A stretch of DNA of 64,000 nt, taken from NCBI GenBank assembly GCA_964623625.1, contig CAZUUJ010000011.1, positions 1 through 64,000 on the forward strand, written 5' to 3'. The notes below the pieces were generated by a model, which saw only the letters and a list, made by a program, of their open reading frames with translations, made no database searches and was not told the origin of the DNA. The position numbers were made by a program, and so were the translations under genes. Origin of the DNA: CAZLGM01 sp964623625. GTDB lineage: Bacteria > Desulfobacterota > Desulfobulbia > Desulfobulbales > Desulfocapsaceae. The first letter of the stretch is position 1, and every line of letters begins with the position of its first letter. Positions 52,412-61,454 of this stretch are shown here, piece after piece.

Positions 52412-54418
52412 TCACTCCCCTTCTTTAGTTTCCTCCCCTTCTATTCCCGGCAGTGAAAGGTTCTGCTTTTCCTCTTTCTTCTTTATGTGAGAGCCGTCGC
52501 TTTCAATAACTCTGCGCACCACCCGGGGAGAAACTCGCTTCCCCTTTGCCGTTGCTCCTTTCACAAGATAGGCGTCGAAGTCGATATCGATGATATTTGA
52601 TTTGGCACGTCTTGACGGCATGAGATAGACACGGGCGTACCGCTGCTTTCCCTGGGTAAAGAGCAGAATCCTTGATCGATTATGGCAGGCAAACAGCTCA
52701 TATTCTTTTTTTAAAATGAATTTTGGCGTTCTGAATCGCTTTACATAGGCCTTGTTTTCCTTACCGTCCCTGTAAATAATATTAAACAGCAGATCTTTCC
52801 GTACAACTCCCACCCAGGCCAGTTCGGAGCCGACAAACAGTTTATCGGATACGGGAATAACCTGATATTTGCCCGTACTGTAAATCAGGAGTATTTTGTC
52901 ATATTCTGAGCAGGAGAACGATATATCACTTTTTTCATCCTGTATCTTGACCTGATGCCCTAAGAAACCTGATGCCCGATCATAACCGATAACAAGATTG
53001 GACAGTGCGGCTTTTCTGACACTTACCTCTTTGAATTCCCGAATCTCGGTTTGGCGAGGATAATCTGCGCCAAATCTGTCCAGCAGACTGTCAATATAGG
53101 TGATAGTAAAACCGACCATATCCTTGAGGTTTTTTTCTATCTGCTTGATATCCGATCGAATTGTTCGAATTTCTTTTTTCTGTTTATTAATGTCCCATTG
53201 GGATATCCGTTTAATCTTGATCTGCAGGAGGCGTTCGATGTCATCCAATGTCACCTCTTTTTCCAGCTTGGAAATAAAGGGCGCCAATCCGTCCTCCACA
53301 CTCTTGACGACAGCCTTGTAGCTGGTTTTATCCTCAATTCGTTTATACACCCTTTCCTCGATAAATATCTGCTCAAGCAACCTGGCATGCAGCTTTGCCT
53401 GCAACCGGTCCAGTTCGATCTCCTGCTCGAGAGTTAAGGTGGCTACCAGTTGCTCAGTATTCTCACGAAGCACTTCCTCAACACCCATGGTGACCGGCAT
53501 ATTGTTCTTGATTAATGTGAGGTTGGGGCTGATCGACACTTCGCAGTCGGTAAAGGCATACAGAGCCTTTATGGTGTCTTCGGTATATATGCCGCGGGAA
53601 AGTTTGATCTCGATCTCAACTTCTTCCGCTGTATAATCATTGATCGAGGCAATTTTCAGTTTGCCGGCCTTGGCCGCTTTTTCTATGGAGTCGATCAGAG
53701 ACTGGGTAGTTGTTGTGTGTGGGATCTCCTTGATAAGAATAGTTTTTTCGTTAGGCTCCTCGACACGGGCGCGGCAGCGAATCTTACCGTTACCACTGTT
53801 ATATTGATTGACATCGACAAATCCCTTTTTGGGAAAATCGGGATACAGTTCAATTTCCTGGTCCTGAAGAATTCGTTTCTGCGCCTCGAGAAGCTCATTA
53901 AAGTTATGGGGCATAATCTTGGTTGCCATGCCCACTGCAATTCCTTCGGCCCCCTGGAGCAGTAAAAGGGGAATCTTTGCCGGAAAGGCAACAGGTTCCT
54001 TCATTCGACCGTCATAGGAGTCAACAAACTCGGTCAAATCCTTTTTGAACAGTACCTCTCTGGCCAGGGGAGTGAGACGACACTCGATGTATCTGGCAGC
54101 TGAGGCTTGATCGCCGGTGAAAATATTGCCGAAATTTCCCTGTTTTTCAATGAGATAATCTTTATTGGCAAGATTCACCAGGGCGGAGAATATAGAGGCA
54201 TCACCGTGGGGATGGAGCTTCATGGTCGACCCGACAATATTGGCGACTTTATGAAACCGACCGTCGTCAGTGAGGCGCAGGGTCTGCAGAATTCGACGCT
54301 GAACCGGTTTGAGACCGTCCTTGATATCTGGAATGGCACGCTCCCGGATCACATAGGAGGTATATTCAAGGAAGTTGAAATCAAAAAGCTTCTGTAATTT
54401 TGTATATTGGGAAAGCAT
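52412..54418 (-). CDS. parC: DNA topoisomerase IV subunit A
   Basis: A 668-residue breakage-reunion subunit. Active-site Tyr lies in ASAARYIECRL; the N-terminal winged-helix region (AIPDIKDGLKPVQRRIL) is typical. It is shorter than E. coli ParC (about 750), with a reduced C-terminal domain, as in Bacteroidetes-type ParC. It follows parE by about 35 nt and is coupled with it. Relaxes and decatenates daughter chromosomes. Confidence 0.93.
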   Translation of the reverse strand: MLSQYTKLQKLFDFNFLEYTSYVIRERAIPDIKDGLKPVQRRILQTLRLTDDGRFHKVANIVGSTMKLHPHGDASIFSALVNLANKDYLIEKQGNFGNIFTGDQASAARYIECRLTPLAREVLFKKDLTEFVDSYDGRMKEPVAFPAKIPLLLLQGAEGIAVGMATKIMPHNFNELLEAQKRILQDQEIELYPDFPKKGFVDVNQYNSGNGKIRCRARVEEPNEKTILIKEIPHTTTTQSLIDSIEKAAKAGKLKIASINDYTAEEVEIEIKLSRGIYTEDTIKALYAFTDCEVSISPNLTLIKNNMPVTMGVEEVLRENTEQLVATLTLEQEIELDRLQAKLHARLLEQIFIEERVYKRIEDKTSYKAVVKSVEDGLAPFISKLEKEVTLDDIERLLQIKIKRISQWDINKQKKEIRTIRSDIKQIEKNLKDMVGFTITYIDSLLDRFGADYPRQTEIREFKEVSVRKAALSNLVIGYDRASGFLGHQVKIQDEKSDISFSCSEYDKILLIYSTGKYQVIPVSDKLFVGSELAWVGVVRKDLLFNIIYRDGKENKAYVKRFRTPKFILKKEYELFACHNRSRILLFTQGKQRYARVYLMPSRRAKSNIIDIDFDAYLVKGATAKGKRVSPRVVRRVIESDGSHIKKKEEKQNLSLPGIEGEETKEGE

Positions 54419-54453
54419 GTTGTAAATTGCTATGGGCTAACAGCTGTTTTTAA

Positions 54454-56280
54454 CTACACCAGATTATCAATAATATACTGTTTTCTGTCCGGGCTGTTCT
54501 TTCCCATATAGAAAGCCAGTACATTCGCTACTTCACTCACCGTATCCATGTTGACCTGTTGGAGCCGCATATCGGGACCGATGAACTGCTTAAACTCTTT
54601 TGGTGAGATTTCTCCAAGTCCTTTGAATCTGGTCACTTCAACCTGGCGTTTCACTTTGCCTCTACCCTGAAGGGATTTGGTTTTCTTGTTCTTTTCCGAA
54701 TCCGAATAACAATAAAAGGTCTGTTTTTTATTTCGAACACGAAATATCGGAGTTTCAAGGATATATACGTGCCCAAGTTTAACCAGTGGTTCAAAATAAT
54801 GCAGGAAGAAGGTCAGCAGCAGGTTCCGGATATGAAGGCCGTCTACATCGGCATCGGTGGCCAGCACAACTTTATCGTAGCGCAGGTCGGAAATCGAATC
54901 TTCAATGTTCAGTGCCTGCATCAGTGAATACATCTCTTCATTTTTATATAAAAGAGCCAGTTTATGGCCAAAGACGTTCATCGGTTTGCCCTTGAGAGAG
55001 AAAACCGCCTGAACAAGGGGATCACGGGCAGAAACGATAGAACCGGAGGCCGATTGACCCTCGGTGATAAAGACCATATTTTCTTTACCCTGAGGTGACG
55101 GCTTTTTTTTGGTCGGATGATACTTGCAGTCTTTGAGCTGGGGAATTTTAAGCGCCACCTTTTTGGCCTTGACTCTTGCCTCTTTGCGAACACTTTGCAG
55201 TTCTTTTCTCACCTTTTCGTTGCGCTGAATTTTTTCGATGATCTTTTCAGCAATTTCATCATTTTTATACAGCGCTTCACAGACGGTATCTTTGATCTTG
55301 TTGACAATCCAGCTGCGGACATCGGTGTTGCCAAGTTTATTTTTGGTTTGAGATTCGAAAATCGGTTCTTTAATCTTGATAGCCAGGGTGCCGACAACTC
55401 CGTCACGAACATCCTTACCGTCAAACTTCCTGGAGGAAAATTCGTTTACTCCTTTCAAAATCCCTTCACGGAAAGCTGATAAATGGGTACCGCCCTCGCT
55501 GGTAAAGGTGCCGTTGACAAAAGTATAATAATTATCGCCATAGCCATTGGTATGGGAGAAGGCGAATTCAAGGGTTGAGTCCCTGCAGTAAATTGGTTCG
55601 TAGAGTTGTTGGCCGTCAAGTTCCTTATCAAGCAGATCGAGCAGTCCCTTGGAAGAATAGTAGAGTTCCTTTTCATTATAGATCTTCAGCTTGGCATTGA
55701 GGTAAGCATATCGCCAGAGACGTTTGTCAATGAATGCCGGATCAAAACTAAATTGCGGGAACATCTTCTGATCGGGAAGAAATTCAACATAGGTGCCGTT
55801 TTTTTCTTTTGTGGTGCCCCGGTCCTCTTCAATCAATTCTCCATTGGAAAACATGGCTGAAGCAAATTCACCGTCGCGATAGGCAACCACCTTGAAATGC
55901 TCGGATAAGGCATTGACCGCCTTGGTACCAACACCGTTAAGACCGACTGAGAACTGAAAAACATCGGTATTGTACTTGGCGCCGGTATTAATTACCGAGA
56001 CACAATCAACAATTTTGCCAAGAGGAATTCCTCTTCCGAAATCGCGCACCCGGACAATACCGTTTTCTGCAATGGAGATATTAATACGTTTGCCGGCTCC
56101 CATGATAAATTCATCGATACAGTTATCGACAACTTCTTTGAGCAGGATATAGATACCGTCATCAGGATGGGTACCGGAACCGAGACGGCCTATATACATC
56201 CCCGGACGTTTCCTGATATGCTCGAGCGAGCTTAAGGTTTTTATCTTACTTTCGTCGTAATTTTGGGCAGATGCAGTCAT
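54454..56280 (-). CDS. parE: DNA topoisomerase IV subunit B
   Basis: A 608-residue ATPase subunit: GHKL ATPase (GRGIPLG, GLNGVGTKAVNALS), transducer, and TOPRIM with EGQSASGS and DADVDGLHIRNLLL. Most ParE/GyrB proteins have EGDSAGGS; the EGQSASGS form resembles the Bacteroidetes-type ParE. ATG at 56280 (MTASAQNYDES) matches the family N-terminus; a further ATG at 56331 would add 17 residues. First of the two-gene parEC unit. Confidence 0.92.
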   Translation of the reverse strand: MTASAQNYDESKIKTLSSLEHIRKRPGMYIGRLGSGTHPDDGIYILLKEVVDNCIDEFIMGAGKRINISIAENGIVRVRDFGRGIPLGKIVDCVSVINTGAKYNTDVFQFSVGLNGVGTKAVNALSEHFKVVAYRDGEFASAMFSNGELIEEDRGTTKEKNGTYVEFLPDQKMFPQFSFDPAFIDKRLWRYAYLNAKLKIYNEKELYYSSKGLLDLLDKELDGQQLYEPIYCRDSTLEFAFSHTNGYGDNYYTFVNGTFTSEGGTHLSAFREGILKGVNEFSSRKFDGKDVRDGVVGTLAIKIKEPIFESQTKNKLGNTDVRSWIVNKIKDTVCEALYKNDEIAEKIIEKIQRNEKVRKELQSVRKEARVKAKKVALKIPQLKDCKYHPTKKKPSPQGKENMVFITEGQSASGSIVSARDPLVQAVFSLKGKPMNVFGHKLALLYKNEEMYSLMQALNIEDSISDLRYDKVVLATDADVDGLHIRNLLLTFFLHYFEPLVKLGHVYILETPIFRVRNKKQTFYCYSDSEKNKKTKSLQGRGKVKRQVEVTRFKGLGEISPKEFKQFIGPDMRLQQVNMDTVSEVANVLAFYMGKNSPDRKQYIIDNLV

Positions 56281-56380
56281 AAATCTATGTAAATATGAAA
56301 AGAACTTCAGGCGGGTTAGCTTGCGCATCATATTTTATTTGGCTATATTTGGCAACCGGTCACACTAAAAATGTTGCTGT

Positions 56381-57289
56381 GTGCTTGAGATACTTCTTTT
56401 GTCATCACCAGATACAGCGAAAAACAATTATCAACAATTGAGTGCTCTCCTCCCCACGATACTTACCGTAGCCGGTTCCGATCCAAGCGGCGGAGCCGGT
56501 GTTCAGGCGGATATTAAGACTTTTACCACTATCGGTGTCTATGGAGCTGCTGCCGTTACCTGTATAACGGTTCAGAATTCCAGAGGTGTCTCTGCGGTTC
56601 ACCCTCTTCCCTTTGAATATGTAAAAGAACAGGTGGAAGCGGTACTGGATGATCACCGTGTCACCCACATTAAAATAGGGATGGTCGGAACTTTACAAAT
56701 AGCCCGGGCACTTGAGAAAATACTTCAATCCTTTCATGGCCAGGTCATCTATGATCCAGTACTTGCTTCTACGGGAGGTCAGGAGCTTTTTGAACCGGAC
56801 TCGATAAGAGAATTAAAATCAACGCTGGTCGATACGGTAACCATACTCACACCGAACCGGTCCGAACTTGAATTATTATGTTCAAAAAGCTGTTTAAATG
56901 AACTGGAAATGCGAAAGTGTGCCGATGTCCTTTTCAACCGATTCAACCGGATGGAAGCCATCGTATTAAAAGGCGGCCATGTCGAGACAGATAAAGAAAC
57001 ACTCACCGATATTCTGGTTACCAGGAGCGGCCGGGAGATCATTGATACACGCCCGAGACATCAACATCCCCATCTCCACGGCACCGGCTGCACGTACGCC
57101 TCGGCCTTCTCCGCCTATCACAGTTTGACTGGAAGTTATAAACGGGCATTCCATCTAAGTGGGCAATATATGGATCAACTTATTACACGCTCAATGAATC
57201 ATCAGGTGGCTGCCACCAATATGAATGGGCCCCTTCTCCATCATCTGGTTTCTGGTCAACAGGAAAAGAATCAGCAGCCCGATAAATGA
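56381..57289 (+). CDS. thiD: Hydroxymethylpyrimidine (phosphate) kinase
   Basis: A 302-residue ThiD of thiamine synthesis, phosphorylating HMP and HMP-P. ILTVAGSDPSGGAGVQADIK carries the substrate site and HLHGTGCTYASAFSA the anion hole and catalytic residues. GTG start, with about 24 extra N-terminal residues before the family core. No TPP riboswitch seen upstream. Divergent from parE. Confidence 0.93.
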   Translation: MLEILLLSSPDTAKNNYQQLSALLPTILTVAGSDPSGGAGVQADIKTFTTIGVYGAAAVTCITVQNSRGVSAVHPLPFEYVKEQVEAVLDDHRVTHIKIGMVGTLQIARALEKILQSFHGQVIYDPVLASTGGQELFEPDSIRELKSTLVDTVTILTPNRSELELLCSKSCLNELEMRKCADVLFNRFNRMEAIVLKGGHVETDKETLTDILVTRSGREIIDTRPRHQHPHLHGTGCTYASAFSAYHSLTGSYKRAFHLSGQYMDQLITRSMNHQVAATNMNGPLLHHLVSGQQEKNQQPDK

Positions 57290-57314
57290 TGTGGTCAACA
57301 AAGAAAAGAAATAT

Positions 57315-58610
57315 CTAAGCTGATTGTTCCTGTAACTCTATTGTGAACCAGAACTCAGTACCCTGATCTTCTCTGCTCTTGACGCCGATTGTTCCATCCA
57401 TTAGGGCCACCAGTTGTTTGGAAATGGTTAGTCCGAGACCTACTCCGCCGTGCGCTCTGGTCATGGAACCATCCGCCTGGATGAACGATTCGAAAATCGT
57501 TGCCTGTTTGGACTCGGCTATACCTTTACCGGTATCAGTTACCGCAAAGCGTAGGCGAAGGTTGTCTTTTTCTTTACCTTTTAAGCTGCAGACAACTTTA
57601 ATATTACCGTGTGACGTGAATTTTATTGAGTTTTTAACCAGATTATGCAGTATTTGGCCAATTCGTCTCCGATCACCTGTAAGATTCTCCGGGATGCGCG
57701 AATCGATATCGAACCTGAGTTGAAGTCCCTTCTGATCGACCTGAGCGCCAAAGTTTTTTTTCAGACCATTGAACAGATCGTTGAGGTTAAACTCTGCTTT
57801 TTCAAGCGCTATGTTTCCGGTTTCCAGGTTCGAGAAGTCAAATAGGTTGTTGATCAATATCATCAGGTCATCAGACGAGTTACGAACCGTTTCGATATAT
57901 TCCCTTTGCTCACTATTTAATTCCGTATCAAGCAGTATTTCGCTCATACCGATTATACCGTTCATTGGCGTCCGAAATTCATGGCTCATGTTGGCAAGAA
58001 ACACGCTTTTGGCCTGATCGGCCTTTTGGGCTTCAACAGCCATTTTTTTCAGCTGCTGATAAGAATTGAATCGGAAATGTTCGTATATCAAGCCAAGAAT
58101 TGAAACGACTAGAAAAGATCCGAAAAAACGTATGGTTGCCACCAGGGAAAGTTCAGCTCCTGTCGCTTTGGGAAAAAGGAAAAAAGAGAGAGTGAGAAGC
58201 AATAAAAAACAGATTACAGCGATAAGCCCGTTCTTTTTACCAAGAAGAAAGAAGGCCGCCAGCGGAAAGGTATAACACCAGAACAACCCGGAAAAGCTCC
58301 CTGAGCTTGAAAGCAACACAACAAGAAGGACCAGTGCAATCAAAATAGTGCCGGTAATTGTGGCCATCCGGACGTTTTTCTCTTTTTTCTGATAGAAAAG
58401 ATCACCAAGCATTAGAAAAAAACACAAAAAATCGACAACAAAGAGTTTGTATTGCCCTCCTGAGAGCCAAATAATGGAAAACCCGATCAGAACGCAGAGC
58501 GCAACCAGCCTCAGGGCATTGAGAACCTCTATTTTTCGTAGACTGTTGGGGGAATAGGACTCAGGTAATCCAATCCGCAGATAGTTCTTAAAGAGTTGGC
58601 TGAAGTTCAT
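57315..58610 (-). CDS. Membrane histidine kinase (MASE-like, HisKA, HATPase)
   Basis: A 431-residue kinase with six hydrophobic segments in residues 30-175, no large periplasmic domain, then HisKA with His210 (ANMSHEFRTPMNGI) and HATPase (DTGKGI, GGVGLGLTISKQL). It has no receiver domain and no adjacent regulator. It lies 11 nt after cutA on the same strand, so it may be cotranscribed with it. Input signal unknown. Confidence 0.87.
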   Translation of the reverse strand: MNFSQLFKNYLRIGLPESYSPNSLRKIEVLNALRLVALCVLIGFSIIWLSGGQYKLFVVDFLCFFLMLGDLFYQKKEKNVRMATITGTILIALVLLVVLLSSSGSFSGLFWCYTFPLAAFFLLGKKNGLIAVICFLLLLTLSFFLFPKATGAELSLVATIRFFGSFLVVSILGLIYEHFRFNSYQQLKKMAVEAQKADQAKSVFLANMSHEFRTPMNGIIGMSEILLDTELNSEQREYIETVRNSSDDLMILINNLFDFSNLETGNIALEKAEFNLNDLFNGLKKNFGAQVDQKGLQLRFDIDSRIPENLTGDRRRIGQILHNLVKNSIKFTSHGNIKVVCSLKGKEKDNLRLRFAVTDTGKGIAESKQATIFESFIQADGSMTRAHGGVGLGLTISKQLVALMDGTIGVKSREDQGTEFWFTIELQEQSA

Positions 58611-58621
58611 GTTTTGAGGAA

Positions 58622-58948
58622 TTAATCAGGATTCTGTAATTGATCTTCCAACCAATCACCATACTCCTGTGAGTGAGCGTATGTGGGTGTAGCGATAATT
58701 TCAGGGGTTTCGTACGGATGGTGTTCCTTAATACTTTTCTCCAACTGCTGATAGAGAGCGGAAACTGTTTTGACGGATAAACAATACTCCTGACTGTTTT
58801 CAATTTTTCCTTTCCATCGGTAAACGCTGGTAACCGGACCACTTACCTGGGCACATCCGGCAAGACGACTATCAACGAGTATTTTGCCTATTTTTTTAGC
58901 CTCCTGCTTCGACTCGAAAGTAGTGGTAACCAGAATCATTTCGCTCAT
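58622..58948 (-). CDS. cutA: CutA1 divalent cation tolerance protein
   Basis: A 108-residue trimer-forming cytosolic protein. ATG at 58948 (MSEMILVTTTF) has AGGAG six nt before it; a TTG at 58981 is not needed. SRLAGCAQVSGPVTSVYRWKG and HHPYETPEIIATP are the family hallmark segments. Linked to copper tolerance in E. coli, though the molecular role remains unsettled. Confidence 0.93.
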   Translation of the reverse strand: MSEMILVTTTFESKQEAKKIGKILVDSRLAGCAQVSGPVTSVYRWKGKIENSQEYCLSVKTVSALYQQLEKSIKEHHPYETPEIIATPTYAHSQEYGDWLEDQLQNPD

Positions 58949-59082
58949 AAATAATCTCCTATTCACTTCCTTTTCAACCAAGATGCAGGTAGAATGACCG
59001 TTCAGCAGCTAAGTGCAAAAAGAGACAACCACACTGCAGGAGGTTGTTGCTTAGCTAAAATTATACTAATAAAAACGGGATT

Positions 59083-59889
59083 ATGCTATTTGTAATTGAT
59101 GTCGGTAACACTCATACCGTAAGCGGATTATTCAAGGATAGCCAACTGATTCATCAGTTCAGGTTAAAATCAGACAAAGAGATGACCAGCGATGAAATCC
59201 TTGTTCAATATCATACGCTGTTTTCAATGGCTGGGATTTTACCTGAAAAGATCTCTGGAGTGGTCCTGGCCAGTGTTGTTCCTTCACTCCAGGCTTCCTG
59301 GCTCTTGTGTTGTGATAATTTACTTCATGACAATCTCAACCACCCGATTTTTATAGTAAATTTCAAGAGCGTCAGTGATCTTGTCACAGTAAAAATCAGT
59401 CACCCGGATGACGTCGGTGCCGACAGACTTGTCAATGCCATTGCGGGACATCACCATTACAAATGCGAATTGATTATCGTCGATTTTGGAACAGCAATTA
59501 CCTTTGACTGTGTGACAGCAGAATGCGAATACCTGGGAGGTGCTATTTTCCCTGGGATTGGGATCTCAATGGAAGCGCTCTCCAGCAGGACTGCCAAACT
59601 GCCCCATATCGATATTTCCCAGCCGACCAGAACAGTCATCGGCAAAGACACCAGGCAGGCGATGACAAGTGGTGTCATGAATGGATACGGTTCACTCATT
59701 GATGGTATGATTGTCAAGATAAAAGAAGAAATGAATGGTGATCCTTCGGCTATTAAGGTGCTGGCAACCGGTGGGATGTCCAGTATTATTTCTAATTTTA
59801 CAGACAGTTTTGATCATGTCGACCCCCAACTCACCTTAAAAGGCCTTGAGTTGATCTATCGGAAAATGAAACCATCATGGGAAAAGTGA
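59083..59889 (+). CDS. coaX: Type III pantothenate kinase
   Basis: A 268-residue ASKHA-fold kinase starting coenzyme A synthesis. DVGNTHTV (phosphate loop), DDVGADRLVNAI and IVDFGTAITFD (metal/catalytic region) are clear. Overlaps the next gene by 13 nt. Confidence 0.94.
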   Translation: MLFVIDVGNTHTVSGLFKDSQLIHQFRLKSDKEMTSDEILVQYHTLFSMAGILPEKISGVVLASVVPSLQASWLLCCDNLLHDNLNHPIFIVNFKSVSDLVTVKISHPDDVGADRLVNAIAGHHHYKCELIIVDFGTAITFDCVTAECEYLGGAIFPGIGISMEALSSRTAKLPHIDISQPTRTVIGKDTRQAMTSGVMNGYGSLIDGMIVKIKEEMNGDPSAIKVLATGGMSSIISNFTDSFDHVDPQLTLKGLELIYRKMKPSWEK

Positions 59890-60803
59890 TTACCCCTTCA
59901 CCTTTAAAAAAGGGTGATTGCATAGGGATTTTTGCCCCTGCCGGGTATCCGGAAGACCTCGACTGTTATTATCGGGGTATTCATCTGCTAAAAGAATACG
60001 GATTCAGGGTTAAGCAACCGGCCCGATTCTGGCCGGGAGAAGATTATCTCGCCGACAGCGATTACAACCGTAGCGAGGAGCTAAACAGGCTCTGGAATGA
60101 CCCGACGGTGAATGGACTGCTGGCACTGCGTGGAGGGTACGGCTGCCTCCGGATACTGGATACAATCGATTTGAAAGCTGTAAAACGGTATCCGAAACTG
60201 TTGGTCGGTTTCTCGGACATCAGTTTGCTGCACAGCTATTTAAATCAACAAACGGGTCTGGTGACTATGCATGGTCCGGTATTAACCACATTGCCAGCAC
60301 TTGATAGACCTTCAATGAACAGGTTCCTATACAGTCTGCTTGGAAAATGGAACCGCGAAATTGTGTGTTCCGGTCTTGAAATACTTAAAGACGCTGATAC
60401 AACACAGGGTATTTTGACCGGAGGTAATCTCTCCAGTCTGGCAACACTTCTTGGAACAAAGTTTAAACCCGACTGGAGAGGCAGGATTGTTTTTTTAGAA
60501 GACGTCCAAGAGCCGATTTACCGGTTGGACAGGCTGTTTACCCAACTGACTCTTGCAGGAATGTTTGATGGAATTGCCGGATTGATTCTTGGCGATTTCT
60601 CCACCTCACCCAAGCAGGACAGCATGGAAAAAATACAACATACCGAAAAAGTGTGGAACCGTGTCCTTGAACTGACCACCGATCTCCAGATACCTGTCTG
60701 GGGTGGTTTCAGCACAGGCCATATATCCAACAACATGACCCTGCCGGTGGGAGCCGTTGCAGTTATGAATTCAAGAAAAGGTGTTTTGGAATTTATGTCA
60801 TAA
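59877..60803 (+). CDS. LD-carboxypeptidase (S66 family)
   Basis: A 308-residue serine peptidase family that removes the terminal D-Ala from L,D-tetrapeptides of muropeptides. The nucleophile lies in VGFSDISLLHSYL; HGPVLTTL, the Glu in the VFLEDV strand and the His in GGFSTGH complete the triad. Start overlaps coaX by 13 nt. No signal peptide, so cytosolic murein recycling is likely. Confidence 0.9.
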   Translation: MGKVITPSPLKKGDCIGIFAPAGYPEDLDCYYRGIHLLKEYGFRVKQPARFWPGEDYLADSDYNRSEELNRLWNDPTVNGLLALRGGYGCLRILDTIDLKAVKRYPKLLVGFSDISLLHSYLNQQTGLVTMHGPVLTTLPALDRPSMNRFLYSLLGKWNREIVCSGLEILKDADTTQGILTGGNLSSLATLLGTKFKPDWRGRIVFLEDVQEPIYRLDRLFTQLTLAGMFDGIAGLILGDFSTSPKQDSMEKIQHTEKVWNRVLELTTDLQIPVWGGFSTGHISNNMTLPVGAVAVMNSRKGVLEFMS

Positions 60804-60907
60804 GGGTTTGACTTGTCATCAGGATGGTGTTAGTTTCTTCCTCTATTAACTACACATTAGTCGTTTTCTATTGATGTCCTTGTAAGCAAACACAAATCGA
60901 TAAACGC

Positions 60908-61390
60908 ATGATTTTCACTCCTATGAAATCTCATACCGCTTTTTCCAACAGATATATCCAAATCGGATTATTGACCTTGGCATTGTTTTTAACTTCCACC
61001 GCACTTTGCCTCGCCAACCATGTGAGTGTCAAGGGTGAAAACGTCAATGTCCGTACAGGTCCATCGAAAAAGAAACCTGTCTATATGGAACTCGCAAAAG
61101 GGTATCCCCTGGTTATTGTTGGTCGCAAGGGAGACTGGGTCAAAGTAAGGGATTATGAGGGTGATAACGGCTGGGTTCATTCCAGTCTGGTTGAGAAAGG
61201 AAAAACCTTAATTGTCAATGCCATAACCAAAATCAATATGCGCGCCGGCCCTTCCACCAGAAACAGGATTATTGCCGAAGTGTACCGCGGAGTCGTGTTG
61301 ACCAAACTTGGCCGAAAGGGTCGATGGATCAAAGTGAAACACGATGAGGGGATGGTGGGATGGATCTATAAACCCCTGCTCTGGCCCTGA
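60908..61390 (+). CDS. Secreted SH3-domain protein (two SH3b repeats)
   Basis: A 160-residue exported protein: a signal peptide with hydrophobic core LLTLALFLTSTALC and cleavage after about CLA-NHVS, then two SH3_3 domains (VNVRTGPS... and INMRAGPS...), each ending in a GW(V/I) motif. Bacterial SH3b domains bind cell-wall peptides. ATG at 60908 or 60923. Confidence 0.85.
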   Translation: MIFTPMKSHTAFSNRYIQIGLLTLALFLTSTALCLANHVSVKGENVNVRTGPSKKKPVYMELAKGYPLVIVGRKGDWVKVRDYEGDNGWVHSSLVEKGKTLIVNAITKINMRAGPSTRNRIIAEVYRGVVLTKLGRKGRWIKVKHDEGMVGWIYKPLLWP

Positions 61391-61454
61391 AACCGGGTTT
61401 ATTCAAATTAATCCTTTCGAGTATGGGATTTGCCTTTTTGAATCTGTATCAGAT

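Noticed and set aside
56332..56380. TPP riboswitch upstream of thiD
   Set aside because: The space between parE and thiD is too short and contains no CUGAGA-type core.
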